Notes: generated by a model not told the origin, from the letters alone. Positions 1 through 8,050 are shown, numbered from the stretch's first letter. The stretch: 20,866 nucleotides of DNA from DASSUC01 sp035649895 (GCA_035649895.1 DASRIS010000197.1:1-20866), one strand, 5' to 3'. Made by a program: numbers and translations.

Positions 1-172
1 TGCGGCCGGCGGGGTGTTCGGCGTCCCCGGGGCCGAACAGCTGCATCGGCCGTCCGGTGTCCTCGGGGTCGGTCACGTCGCCGGGCTGCTGCTGGACGGT
101 CTCGCCCGGCACGGGCTGGGCCGGCTGGTAGGCGTACTCGCGCTCGTCGCGAGGGTCGTTGACGGCGCTCAT
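1..172 (-). CDS. Hypothetical hydrophilic protein, N-terminal 57 residues (runs off the left edge)
   Basis: A minus-strand frame opens with ATG at 172 and stays open to position 1, so only the first 57 residues are seen. They begin MSAVNDPRDEREYAYQPAQP and are hydrophilic, rich in Pro, Gln, Asp and Glu, with no signal peptide or membrane segment. The ATG overlaps the TGA of the upstream gene in an ATGA arrangement, which implies translational coupling and a linked role. I recognise no domain in the visible part, and no function is assigned. The start is well supported by the overlap. Confidence 0.7.
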   Translation of the reverse strand, partial: MSAVNDPRDEREYAYQPAQPVPGETVQQQPGDVTDPEDTGRPMQLFGPGDAEHPAGR

Positions 173-771
173 GAGGCGGCCTCTCCGTGTCGGGTGGGTG
201 CTTGCGGGGTGCGGTCGGTCAACGAGCCGTTCGGCGGCACCGGGTCCTCGCCGAGCAGGTCGGCGAAGAGGGCCCGGTAGTGCACCAGCGCTTGGCGGAG
301 CTGTTCGGTGGTCGCCTCGCCGCGCTCGTTGCGCAGGTAGATCTCGTGCGCGTCCCGGTAGTGGCCGAGTGTGCGGGCATGCTCCACGGACAGGTGGGCG
401 AGCTGCTCGTCGTGGTTCTCGGTGGGGTAGCCACGCTCCCTGACCAGATCGGTCACCAGGTGGTGGGCCGCGCCCACGGCCTGCGCCGGCTCGTCCACGA
501 ACTGGGCCTGGACCTGCGCCCACGACTCGGCGTACCGCTGCCGGGACTCCGGCGACAGCTCATTGAGCTCCAGCTCGGAGTGCTTGCGCTCGCGGTCCCG
601 CAGCTCGCGCTCTGCGGCGCGCACGCTGTCCTGTTCGGACACGACGCGCTCGTACTCCGGGCCGAACCGTTGCCGCAGCGCCCGGCGGCGTGCCAGTGCC
701 CAGGCACCCGCCGCAGCGGCCACGACGATGACGATGATGACAATGACGAGGGCAATCTGCGTGCCTGACAT
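169..771 (-). CDS. Membrane-anchored hypothetical protein with charged helical domain (200 aa)
   Basis: One N-terminal transmembrane helix (about residues 5-27, a run of Ile/Val/Ala) ends in an Arg-rich stop-transfer segment (ARRR), so the rest is probably cytoplasmic. Residues about 35-75 are highly charged and likely helical or coiled (ERELRDRERKHSELEL). A second helical part follows with the pattern RYAESWAQVQAQFVDEP and a C-terminal LRQALVHYRALFADLL. From memory this resembles a conserved actinobacterial family of unknown function. I chose ATG 771 because AGGAG (776-780) lies just upstream. An in-frame start at 804 would put 11 polar residues before the membrane helix. The stop overlaps the next gene (ATGA), so the two form a coupled pair. 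Confidence 0.8.
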   Translation of the reverse strand: MSGTQIALVIVIIVIVVAAAAGAWALARRRALRQRFGPEYERVVSEQDSVRAAERELRDRERKHSELELNELSPESRQRYAESWAQVQAQFVDEPAQAVGAAHHLVTDLVRERGYPTENHDEQLAHLSVEHARTLGHYRDAHEIYLRNERGEATTEQLRQALVHYRALFADLLGEDPVPPNGSLTDRTPQAPTRHGEAAS

Positions 772-869
772 GCCGCTCCTATGCCCGAAACCGGGCAGTC
801 GCAACCGCGTGCCTTAACAGGGCCGTGCCGTCGTGCGGCATCGCCGCGGGGCGCTCGGGTAGGGGAGGG

Positions 870-2144
870 TCAGGGCGCCTCTCGCCGGTCGCCGGCCACC
901 TTGGCGGGCGGGTCCGCGGCAACCGCACTCGGGCGCGGCTCGACCCGCAAGGCCAGGTAGCCGACGGCGGTGACCAGCCCGGCGCCCACGCACACGAACC
1001 ACACCGTGCCCGAGCCGCCCAGCTGGAGCAGCAGGCCACCGCCGAGCGGCCCCACGACGGTCGCGGCGGTCAGCGAGGCGGAGAAGAGGCCCTGGTAGCG
1101 GCCGCGCATGTGGGCTGGAGCCAGGCCGGCCAGGGTCGCCGGTGCGACGACGCTGTAGACGATCTCCCCGACGGTCCACACGAGAACCGCAAGCCCCGCC
1201 TGCCAGACGTTCGACACGAACGCGTACAGGCCGAACCCGACGCCCATCAGCAGCGCGCCAGCGGCCAGCGCCGAGCGGGCCGGAAGCTTCTGGACCACGC
1301 GGGTCACCACGCCCTGGAGCAGCACCACGGTGACGCCGTTCACCGCCATCACCAGGCCGTACCGGCTGAAGGAGAGCCCCTCCTCGTGCAGCGCGAGCGG
1401 CAGGGTGACCAGGGCCTGGCTGTAGATCCAGAAGAACACGAAGGCGAGCGCGACGAACGCGACCAGGGTGGGGTCGCGGGGCACGATGCCGGACCGGGCG
1501 GATCCGGCACTGGCGTCGGCCGGGCGCCGCCAGGCGTCGCGGAACCAGAGGCCCATGACGGTCGCGGCGGCCAGCGAGGTCGCCGCGTCGACCAGGAACG
1601 CCACCGTGAAGCCGCGCTGGGCCACCACGCCGCCCAGCACCATCGCGGTCGCCCAGCCGAGGTTGGTGGCCCAGTAGAGCAGCCCGTAGGCGCGGGTGCG
1701 GTCCTCAGCCGGCACGATGTCGGCGACGGCGGCGAGCGCGGCGGGCCGGAACATCTCGCCGAGCACGCCGATGCCGATGGTGGCCGCGACGATGACCACC
1801 GGGTGCGGGAAGAGGGCCAGCACGACGGCGCAGCCACCGCTGCCCAGGTAGCTGAGGACGATGGTGCGCCGGCGACCCCAGCCGTCGGCCAGGCGCCCGC
1901 CCAGCAGCGAGGCGACGACCGCGCCGGCGCCGTACCCGGCCAGCAGGGCGCCTGCGGTGGATGCGCTGAAGCCGTGGTCGGTAGTCAGGTAGAGGGCCAG
2001 GTACGGCACCACGAACGAGCCGAGGCGGTTGGCCAGCATCGCCGCGAACAGCAGCCAGAACGACCGGGGGAGGCGGGCCGGCGTGCGCGTGCCGGCGGGG
2101 GAGTGCCCGGGACCTGCCGTGCCGGGGTGCTCGGAGTCAGCCAT
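870..2144 (-). CDS. MFS transporter, probable exporter of the operon product (424 aa)
   Basis: The length and alternating hydrophobic segments fit a 12-helix major facilitator. The MFS loop 2-3 signature is clear near residues 80-92 (GGRLADGWGRRR), and a related motif occurs in the second half (RGRYQGLF). The first about 25 residues are a Pro/Gly-rich cytoplasmic tail before the first helix (SFWLLFAAML). The ATG overlaps the last 8 nt of the LanB-like gene, with GAGG about 4 nt before it, so it is translated with that operon as its last gene. Its place in the operon suggests export of the small molecule or self-protection. The substrate cannot be read from sequence, and uptake cannot be excluded. 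Confidence 0.88.
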   Translation of the reverse strand: MADSEHPGTAGPGHSPAGTRTPARLPRSFWLLFAAMLANRLGSFVVPYLALYLTTDHGFSASTAGALLAGYGAGAVVASLLGGRLADGWGRRRTIVLSYLGSGGCAVVLALFPHPVVIVAATIGIGVLGEMFRPAALAAVADIVPAEDRTRAYGLLYWATNLGWATAMVLGGVVAQRGFTVAFLVDAATSLAAATVMGLWFRDAWRRPADASAGSARSGIVPRDPTLVAFVALAFVFFWIYSQALVTLPLALHEEGLSFSRYGLVMAVNGVTVVLLQGVVTRVVQKLPARSALAAGALLMGVGFGLYAFVSNVWQAGLAVLVWTVGEIVYSVVAPATLAGLAPAHMRGRYQGLFSASLTAATVVGPLGGGLLLQLGGSGTVWFVCVGAGLVTAVGYLALRVEPRPSAVAADPPAKVAGDRREAP

Positions 2145-4752
2145 GGCGCCTCGACCCGCATACGGCGGTGAACCGGATCTCGGTGGTGTAGCCCATGCCG
2201 TCCCGCTGGAGCCAGAGATCCTCCGGGCCGGGGACCATCTCGGTGAGCTCCACCGCCCCGACCGCCCCGGCGGCCATCCGGGTCAGCTGCCGCACGAGCA
2301 GCGGCGAGTCCAGGTCGCAGTAGACCGGCTTGAGCTCGTTGGAGAGGCGGGCGTAGACGTGGCGCGGCAACGACCGCTCGGCACGTACCCGCTGCACCTG
2401 GACGAACGCCCGGCGCTCGTCGCGGTCGGCCAGCTGCTGTGCGGGGACCCGCCACAGCTCCCGCTGCACCACCAGCCGGCCCACCTCCAGCCGGGGCAGG
2501 TGGTCCTGGCCGGCGCCCTCCAGCGCGAGCCCGCCGAAGTGCCGGGGGAAGCCGAAGACGGCGAACGGGTTGGGCCGCACGGCGAGCTGGCTGAAGGGCA
2601 GCGCCATCAGCCGCAGGAACCGGTCGCAGCCGCGTACGGCCAGGCGCGGACCGCCCCCGCCGGGTACCACCACCAGGTCGGCGAGGGAGAGCACATCCCC
2701 GCGTTTCTTCGGCGAGCGCCCGTACGCCTCAACGTCCCGGCAGGGCAGGAGCGCCTGGATGTACGCCTTGTTCTTGTGCAGCTGGATGACGTCGACGATC
2801 TCCTCGTCAGCCTCGATGACCTCCTGGTACGCGGCGACGACCGCTTGCGCGTACCCGGTGAAGCGCCGCTGGAGGAACGGCGCGAACATCTGGTGGCTGA
2901 TCACCTCCTCGATCGCGTGCAGGTCGCCGATGATCGCCTGGAAGGTGCCCTGCCGCACGTGCGCCGCGGACGCCGCGACGAGCAGCACGTCGGGGTTGCA
3001 GATGGCCGGCTCGGCCGGGCTGAGCGCCTGGATGGCGAGGGCGAACCGGGCCGGGTCCAGCCGGTGCCGGTGCGCCCCGCCGGCCACCCCGGCGAGCAGC
3101 AGCTGGTCAGCCTCCCGACCGACCTGGGCGACGATCTCCTCCAGCCGGGCGTACCTGGGCGCGAGGCGGTCGGCGTCGGCCAGGTAGGCGCGCAGGTAGT
3201 CCAGTGCGGTGACCGGCTGCCCCGCGCCGAACCGCTCGGTGAGCCAGCCGCTCATGAGCTCCCGCTCGCCGAGCAGGCGCACCCGGGGCCGCAGCAGGAA
3301 CAGGTCGTAGACGGGTGCCAGCTCCTGGGCCAGCACGTCGGTGACGGGCGGGCCGATGGCCAGGTCACGGCACCAGCTCAGCGACTCCTCATAGGACACG
3401 CTGCGGTCGCCGTAGAACAGGCCGTGGTTGCGGCTGGCGGCCTCGCCGGTGGCGCCGGTGAAGGCGGCGTGCAGCGCCTGCACCGCTCGGTGCCGGGTCG
3501 GGGTGTCCCCGCAGGCCAGGTCGTCCAGGGCGGTCCGGATGCTGTCCAGGGCCCCGCCGCGGTCGGGGGGCAGGTGCTGCCGGACCGTCTCCTCCAGGGC
3601 CGCCAGCGAGTCCTCGATGCCGACGGGAAGCTCCGGGCCGGGCACCAGCGCGCCTTTGGCAGCCAGGGCGTCCAGGTACGCGAGCAGCCCCGGTTGGGTG
3701 AGCGGGCAGCCGGCGGCCCGCAGCCGGTCCCGGATCTGCTCGACCGGGCTCTCCCCGTCGCAGAGCGCGAGGACCTGCTCCTCCACCGGCGACAGGGCGA
3801 CAGCCGGTCTCGGATGGGCCACCTCGCGCACGTCGTCCCGGCGCGCGGAGTAGTCGAAGTCGACCACGTCGAGCACGCCGTCGCGGACGGCGACCGCGCT
3901 CGCCCGGCGCGGGCGGCGCAGCAGCGCCGGGTCCACCCCGGCGGCCAGCGTCGCCAGCAGCGCCTCAGCGGCCCACCGGGACAGCTGCGGGTGGCGTTCG
4001 AGCTGCCCGACCCGCCAGGTGACGCCGGCCACGCCACGGTCGAAGGCACCTGGGGCGAAGGGCCCGAAGTGGCTGTGCGTGTCGTTCTTCGCGCACGCCC
4101 GCTGGAGGTAGCGGACCAGCGTGTCGAGCTTGGCCCGGTCGCGGGCGCGCAGCTGGGACAGCGGCTGGCCGGTGCCGGCGCGGGCGTCGACCCAGCCGGT
4201 CAGGACCTCGTACGCGTCGTCGTTGGTGACCAGGAGCATGTCCCGCAGCAGCGGCTCGGAGTGGAACCGCCGTACCACCCGGCCGCCGGACGAGCGCGAC
4301 GCGTCCGCGTACGCCCGGTCGAACGAGTCCTGGGCGGCGGACTCGGCGGCCAGCGCCTGGCGGTACTGCGCATAGAGGGAGAGCAGGTCGGCGGGGAGCT
4401 TCGCGGCGGCCAGCTCCGCGTCGGTCACGGTCGGGGAGCGCCGGTGCGCCATGGCCCGCAGCAGCCGCCGAGCCGCGCCACCACGACCGCTGGCGCTACC
4501 GCTGGGGGCGCCACTACTGCTGGGGGCGCCGCGACCGATGGTGGCGCCAGGACTGCTGATGCCCTGCGCCGCCAGTGACCTGGCCCGCTGCGCCGCCTCG
4601 TCCACCGCCCGGCGCCGCCGCAGCAGCTCCGCCGCTGCGGCCGTGGCGCGCCCGTCGGCCAGGTCCGCCAGCCAGCTGAACGGGAAGCCCGCCATCCGCA
4701 GGACGAAGTACGGGAGCAGGGCCCACTCGTGGACGCCGTCACGCTGGTCCAT
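2137..4752 (-). CDS. LanB-like 'lantibiotic dehydratase', glutamylation domain only (871 aa), possible PEARL-type aminoacyl-tRNA-dependent ligase
   Basis: It resembles the N-terminal domain of class I lanthipeptide dehydratases (Lant_dehydr_N), which moves glutamate from Glu-tRNA to Ser/Thr. Landmarks are an N-terminal LLPYFVLRMAGFPFSWL, a central KNDTHSHFGP (residues 222-231) like the KNDTxSxFGP of LanB proteins, CNPDVLLVAASAAHVRQGTF, and a terminal PRHVYARL...KPVYCDLDSP near 795-815. The protein ends just after this, so the roughly 300-residue SpaB_C-type elimination domain is missing and no neighbour supplies it. Stand-alone domains of this kind include TbtB-type split dehydratases and peptide aminoacyl-tRNA ligases (PEARLs). 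Residues about 62-92 are a Ser/Gly/Ala/Pro-rich insert encoded by an 18-bp repeat. The ATG lies 15 nt after the ATP-grasp stop, behind GGGAGAC. The family call is firm; the reaction is inference. Confidence 0.85.
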   Translation of the reverse strand: MDQRDGVHEWALLPYFVLRMAGFPFSWLADLADGRATAAAAELLRRRRAVDEAAQRARSLAAQGISSPGATIGRGAPSSSGAPSGSASGRGGAARRLLRAMAHRRSPTVTDAELAAAKLPADLLSLYAQYRQALAAESAAQDSFDRAYADASRSSGGRVVRRFHSEPLLRDMLLVTNDDAYEVLTGWVDARAGTGQPLSQLRARDRAKLDTLVRYLQRACAKNDTHSHFGPFAPGAFDRGVAGVTWRVGQLERHPQLSRWAAEALLATLAAGVDPALLRRPRRASAVAVRDGVLDVVDFDYSARRDDVREVAHPRPAVALSPVEEQVLALCDGESPVEQIRDRLRAAGCPLTQPGLLAYLDALAAKGALVPGPELPVGIEDSLAALEETVRQHLPPDRGGALDSIRTALDDLACGDTPTRHRAVQALHAAFTGATGEAASRNHGLFYGDRSVSYEESLSWCRDLAIGPPVTDVLAQELAPVYDLFLLRPRVRLLGERELMSGWLTERFGAGQPVTALDYLRAYLADADRLAPRYARLEEIVAQVGREADQLLLAGVAGGAHRHRLDPARFALAIQALSPAEPAICNPDVLLVAASAAHVRQGTFQAIIGDLHAIEEVISHQMFAPFLQRRFTGYAQAVVAAYQEVIEADEEIVDVIQLHKNKAYIQALLPCRDVEAYGRSPKKRGDVLSLADLVVVPGGGGPRLAVRGCDRFLRLMALPFSQLAVRPNPFAVFGFPRHFGGLALEGAGQDHLPRLEVGRLVVQRELWRVPAQQLADRDERRAFVQVQRVRAERSLPRHVYARLSNELKPVYCDLDSPLLVRQLTRMAAGAVGAVELTEMVPGPEDLWLQRDGMGYTTEIRFTAVCGSRRHG
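4501..4562 (+). repeat. Degenerate 18-bp tandem repeat (about 3.4 units) inside the LanB-like gene
   Basis: Three consecutive 18-bp units start at 4501, 4519 and 4537, followed by a partial unit at 4555. The first two share the 12-bp core GCTGGGGGCGCC and the third carries GATGGTGGCGCC. The period is a multiple of three, so the frame is kept. On the coding (minus) strand it yields a hexapeptide-like series (SPGATI, GRGAPS, SSGAPS) that forms a flexible insert in the N-terminal part of the dehydratase-like protein. Confidence 0.8.
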
Positions 4753-4767
4753 GTCTCCCGTCCTGAG

Positions 4768-6078
4768 CTACGCGCTCGCCCTTGAGCCGTGGGCCGCGAT
4801 GGTGAGGGCGACCCGGGCCAGCGCGCCGGGGTCGCCCTGGTCCGGGAACGGGTCGTGCAGCCCCAAGGCTGCGGTGAGGCGCTGCTCGGCGAGCTTGAGA
4901 TCACCGAGGACGGTGCCGCGCAGGCTGCCCCGCGCCAGCACGTACCCGGCCCGGCACCAGTTGGCGTCCAGGCGGTGGATCTCGGTGCCGGCGGGCAGCA
5001 ACGGGCTGAGGTGCACCACGGAGGTGAGGCCGGCGCAGAGCCGGGCCACGCTGCGCACGTCCTGGAGCACCCCGGTGCCGATCGCGAAGCGCACCCCGGC
5101 GACCTGGCCCGGCTGGGCCCCGGGAGCCTCGTCGCCTTCGTCGCTCCGGTCCGCTACTGGCGGCAGCGGTGCCTCCTCGCCGAGGGCTACCGAGATCTGG
5201 TGCTCGTAGAGGTCCACCCCGGTCGCCGCCCGGGTGACCTCGACGATCATCCCGCCCGCGGGCCGCAGCGCGACCTCGATCAGCCGCCACCCGGGCGAGC
5301 CGTGGCGGGCCTCCACGTGCAGCACGGCGTGCTCGATGCCGAGCGCGGCGACCAGCCGGGACAGGAACGCCGGCACGCCCAGGTCGGCGTAGCGGCGCTG
5401 GTCCCGCTCGACCACATGCTGGCGTTCCAGGAAGGCCGGCGCGCCGCTGGTGGTCTTCTCGGTCGCCGAGAACCACCGCACCGCGCCGCCGGCCACGGTG
5501 ACCTCGAAGCTGTACTCCCGGCCGGCGAGGTACGCCTCGGCGATCGCCACGCCCCGGCGCGAGCGTGCCGTGACATAGCCGAGCTGGGCCTTGGCCTCGG
5601 TCTCGTCCCTGGCCACGGTGACGCCGAAGCTGCCCGCGCCGTCCACCGGCTTGAGCACGACCGGCCCGCCCGCCGCACGGCAGAGCCGGGCCAGGTCGTC
5701 GGGGTGCTCGACCAGGGCCCAGTGCACCGGGGTGAGGTCCGCGGTGAGCCGCCGCAGCACCGTCTTGTCGTGCGCCGCGAGCGCTCCGCGCGCCCCCGGC
5801 GCCGGTACGCCGTACCGGCGGGCGAGGCGGTCCGCCATGCTGGCGGCCAGGTCGGACAGGGAGGTCACCCCGTCCACCGGGCCGACCGTGGCGGGCAGGT
5901 CGCGCAGCAGGTCCGGGTCTGCCGGGGAGCGCAGCACCACGGTGTCGGCGAGGCGGTCGTAGCGGTTGTACGGGTTGTCGTCGACGAGGACCGTCTCGAT
6001 GCCGCGCCGCGCCGCGGCCCGGAAGAAGCCCTCCCGGAACGGGCCACCCACCCCGAGCACCAGCAGCCGCCCAGCCAT
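4768..6078 (-). CDS. ATP-grasp carboxylate-amine ligase, L-amino-acid-ligase-like (436 aa)
   Basis: The N-terminal Rossmann-like part (RLLVLGVGGPFREGFF) precedes an ATP-grasp fold with the ATP-binding lysine in VVLKPVDGAGSFG (Lys143) and the metal-binding strand RLIEVALRPAGG (Glu268). The form EVxxRPxGG without the usual Asn resembles, from memory, dipeptide-forming L-amino-acid ligases rather than peptidoglycan or purine ligases. The C-terminal about 120 residues fit the extra domain of those enzymes. Such proteins activate a carboxylate as acyl phosphate and join it to an amine. ATG 6078 is preferred to an upstream start at 6102 because it overlaps the preceding stop as TGATG. It lies in the middle of the five-gene operon, so it may join amino-acid units of the product. 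Substrates are unknown. Confidence 0.87.
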   Translation of the reverse strand: MAGRLLVLGVGGPFREGFFRAAARRGIETVLVDDNPYNRYDRLADTVVLRSPADPDLLRDLPATVGPVDGVTSLSDLAASMADRLARRYGVPAPGARGALAAHDKTVLRRLTADLTPVHWALVEHPDDLARLCRAAGGPVVLKPVDGAGSFGVTVARDETEAKAQLGYVTARSRRGVAIAEAYLAGREYSFEVTVAGGAVRWFSATEKTTSGAPAFLERQHVVERDQRRYADLGVPAFLSRLVAALGIEHAVLHVEARHGSPGWRLIEVALRPAGGMIVEVTRAATGVDLYEHQISVALGEEAPLPPVADRSDEGDEAPGAQPGQVAGVRFAIGTGVLQDVRSVARLCAGLTSVVHLSPLLPAGTEIHRLDANWCRAGYVLARGSLRGTVLGDLKLAEQRLTAALGLHDPFPDQGDPGALARVALTIAAHGSRASA

Positions 6079-7244
6079 CAGCCCGCCTCCCGTCGCAGCC
6101 ACCCGGCCTCCTGGCGCAGGGTGATGCCGAACTCGCCGGCGAGCCGGTCCGCCTGGGCCCGCACCGCGGCGTCAGTGTGGCGCAGCAGCTCGCACAGCGC
6201 GTGGTTGGTGCGGGGCGCGGCGGAGACGGTGAGCGCGAGCTGGGCTCCGCGCAGCAGCTTGGGCTGCAGCGAGCCGGGGCCGAGCAGCACCAGCCGGGCG
6301 CCGATGGCGCACGCCACCGACAGCGCCGCGTAGAAGCTGGCCTGGAAGTACCCGCCCAGCGGCCGGGCCCGGGGCGGGTCGGCGCCGACAGTACGCAGCA
6401 GCACGCACCCGCCCGCGCTCACCATGACCGCGCAGGCGACCGCGGCGTTGGCCCGGTTGCGGACCAGCACCGCCATGGCGGCGGAGCCGAACTCGTCGAA
6501 GATGCGGTCGTTGACCTCGGCGGCCATCTGGCTCGTCAGCGGCTCGCCCCGCTGCGCCGCGGCGCGGGCCTCCAGCTCGGCGACGACCGGCAGGAAGGGC
6601 CGGGCGGCGCGGCCGGCCAGGATGACCAGCCGGCCCCCGGCCCGCTCGAAGGCGCGCACCTCGCGGCGCATCCGTTGCCGCCGGTGGTACGGCGCTCGGG
6701 CGATGACCTCGGCCGGGTCGGCCGCCTCGACCTCCAGGAACGGGTACAGGTCGGTGCCGCCGACCGTGAACCCGGCCGCTGCCAGGGTGGGCACCAGCGG
6801 CGACCCGAGCGGCAGGTGCAGCACGGCGAAGCTGGCCGACTCGTCCTCCGCCTGCTGGCGCAGGTCCGCGATGAGCGTGGCGGCGGCTTCGGGCTCCGGG
6901 GCGCCGGTGCCGGCCAGCACCGGGCAGGCGTACCCGGCGGCGGCGGCCACCAGCTGGCGCGGGCGGTGCGCCCGCGCGGCGGCGAGGGGCTGCTGCGGCG
7001 GCCGCGCTCCGCGGAACGTGCCGCCGCAGACCTCGACCGCGTTCATCCGCGACCAGCCGCCCACGGTCGGGCCGCGGCGCAGCGCGGCGAACGGGCCGTC
7101 CGGGGCCAGGCCGGCGAAGGATACGCCGTCGCCGCGCCAGCGGATCGCGCTCGCCCAGGCCCGCGTCGCCCGCGGGTCGCCAGCCCGGCGGGGCCACCAG
7201 GCGACCGGCGTTGCGGCGGCGTCGGGGTACTCGACAAGGGCCAT
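6078..7244 (-). CDS. GNAT-fold FemX/BioF2-like acyl or aminoacyl transferase (388 aa)
   Basis: The C-terminal half looks like the GNAT-fold 'peptidoglycan biosynthesis/BioF2-like' group. It has a basic helix YHRRQRMRREVRAFERAGG (residues about 186-204), a segment AEVNDRIFDEF, a strand MAVLVRNRANAAVACAVMV, and a conserved-looking end in which a small loop (ARPLGGYFQASFYAAL) precedes LVLLGPGSLQPKLLRG. Relatives use acyl-CoA or, in the FemX/DhpH/PacB group, aminoacyl-tRNA to add an amino acid to a small molecule or peptide. ATG 7244 overlaps the methyltransferase stop (TGATG) and is better than an in-frame start at 7259. The stop again overlaps the ATP-grasp start. The donor cannot be decided from sequence, so the tRNA-dependent role is a hypothesis. 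Confidence 0.75.
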   Translation of the reverse strand: MALVEYPDAAATPVAWWPRRAGDPRATRAWASAIRWRGDGVSFAGLAPDGPFAALRRGPTVGGWSRMNAVEVCGGTFRGARPPQQPLAAARAHRPRQLVAAAAGYACPVLAGTGAPEPEAAATLIADLRQQAEDESASFAVLHLPLGSPLVPTLAAAGFTVGGTDLYPFLEVEAADPAEVIARAPYHRRQRMRREVRAFERAGGRLVILAGRAARPFLPVVAELEARAAAQRGEPLTSQMAAEVNDRIFDEFGSAAMAVLVRNRANAAVACAVMVSAGGCVLLRTVGADPPRARPLGGYFQASFYAALSVACAIGARLVLLGPGSLQPKLLRGAQLALTVSAAPRTNHALCELLRHTDAAVRAQADRLAGEFGITLRQEAGWLRREAG

Positions 7245-7909
7245 CAGCACCCGTCCCACCAGTGCCGGTAGACGCCGAGGGCCAGGTCCTCCTCGCCGAC
7301 CACGACGCGGATCGGCGACGGGGTGCCGAAGTAGGCGTCACACGCCTTCTTCACCCCGGGCGCGCCACCCCACGCCCTCGGGTTGGCGACCGGGTCGGCG
7401 TAGTCGTCGACGACGAGCAGCGCGCCGTTGGCCAGCCTGGGCACGCAGTGGATGAGCGAGGCGAGGATCGAGTCGTAGAAGTCCCCGTCGAGGTAGGCGA
7501 ACGCGACCTGCGCCGGCAGCCGGGTCGGCAGGGTGTCGGCGAACCAGCCGGGGTGGATGGTGGGGACCGGCCTGCCCTGGAGGACGTGGGTGTCGACCAC
7601 GTTGTCGACGCTGGCCACCAGGGGCCCCATGGGCAGCTGGCCGTGGTCATGCATGCCCGGTGACGGCAGCCCCTGGAACGAGTCGTAGACGTGGATCTCC
7701 CGGTCCGGGTCGCCGGCGGAGTCGAGCACCGCCCGCATCCACAGGGCCATCGCCCCGCGGTAGCAGCCGAGCTCGACCACGGCGCCGGGGACACCGGCAG
7801 ACACCAGCCCCTCCAGCGCGCTCTGGATGACCGTCAGCCGGTCGGCGTCCACCGTGCCCGAGTGCTCCTTGAGCAGCCACTCGCGCAGCTCGTGCAGCAG
7901 GTCGGACAC
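7244..7909 (-). CDS. TylF/MycF/NovP-family SAM-dependent O-methyltransferase (221 aa)
   Basis: A class I methyltransferase with the SAM-binding motif VVELGCYRGAMA (from residue 44), YDSFQGLP, the family signature YLDGDFYDS (Asp141, Asp143) and LVVDDYADP (Asp168, Asp169). The acidic residues match the divalent-metal site of TylF/MycF enzymes, which methylate hydroxyls of sugars and aromatic antibiotics. The length is somewhat short for the family, with a brief N-terminal helix. The GTG start at 7909 follows GGGGGAGAC; the LanB-like gene has nearly the same ribosome site. It is the first gene of the operon, downstream of a strong promoter and long leader. It probably methylates a hydroxyl of the operon's product, which is inferred from context only. 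Confidence 0.88.
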   Translation of the reverse strand: MSDLLHELREWLLKEHSGTVDADRLTVIQSALEGLVSAGVPGAVVELGCYRGAMALWMRAVLDSAGDPDREIHVYDSFQGLPSPGMHDHGQLPMGPLVASVDNVVDTHVLQGRPVPTIHPGWFADTLPTRLPAQVAFAYLDGDFYDSILASLIHCVPRLANGALLVVDDYADPVANPRAWGGAPGVKKACDAYFGTPSPIRVVVGEEDLALGVYRHWWDGC

Positions 7910-8044
7910 GTCTCCCCCGTTCCCCCGGCGGGTGGCCGGCGCCCCGTGCCGGTTGCCCGGACGACGGCAACGTGCGTAGGCACGTGCGCCCTACCAGCTG
8001 GTCACTGCGGTGACGTCAATTCCTCAGCTGGGGATATCCGCGAA
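7910..8044 (-). promoter_or_regulatory. Structured leader of the biosynthetic operon, about 135 nt
   Basis: Between the predicted start site (about 8043) and the GTG at 7909 the sequence is full of inverted repeats. These are GGATATCC (8032-8039), TGACGTCA (8011-8018), GTCAC-tgcg-GTGAC (8001-8014), CCAGCTGG (7994-8001) and ACGTGC-gtag-GCACGT (7970-7985). The two CAGCTG copies at 7995 and 8025 could pair around the inner stem. I found no short reading frame with a ribosome site. The palindromes may be operators or RNA hairpins, and sequence alone does not decide. Confidence 0.45.
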
Positions 8045-8050
8045 TGATGA

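Noticed and set aside
782..840. Two short hairpins (782-797 and 826-840) between the MFS gene and the next gene
   Set aside because: Stems of only 5-6 bp; they could end the operon, but such stems are expected by chance in this GC content.
2029..4578. Very long plus-strand open frame opposite the LanB-like gene
   Set aside because: It is a GC-rich antisense shadow: the translation has no recognisable domain and is rich in Gly, Arg, Val and Gln, while the minus strand reads a clear protein family.
4789..6333. 514-codon plus-strand frame opposite the ATP-grasp gene
   Set aside because: Shadow frame with low-complexity composition; the opposite strand carries ATP-grasp motifs.
8012..8020. A second TTGACG on the minus strand inside the leader
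   Set aside because: No acceptable -10 box lies 16-19 nt downstream; the TATAAT promoter upstream is far better.
7910..8044. Search for a RiPP precursor peptide in the operon leader
   Set aside because: Possible starts give frames of about five codons or frames that run on inside the methyltransferase gene, and none has a ribosome site.
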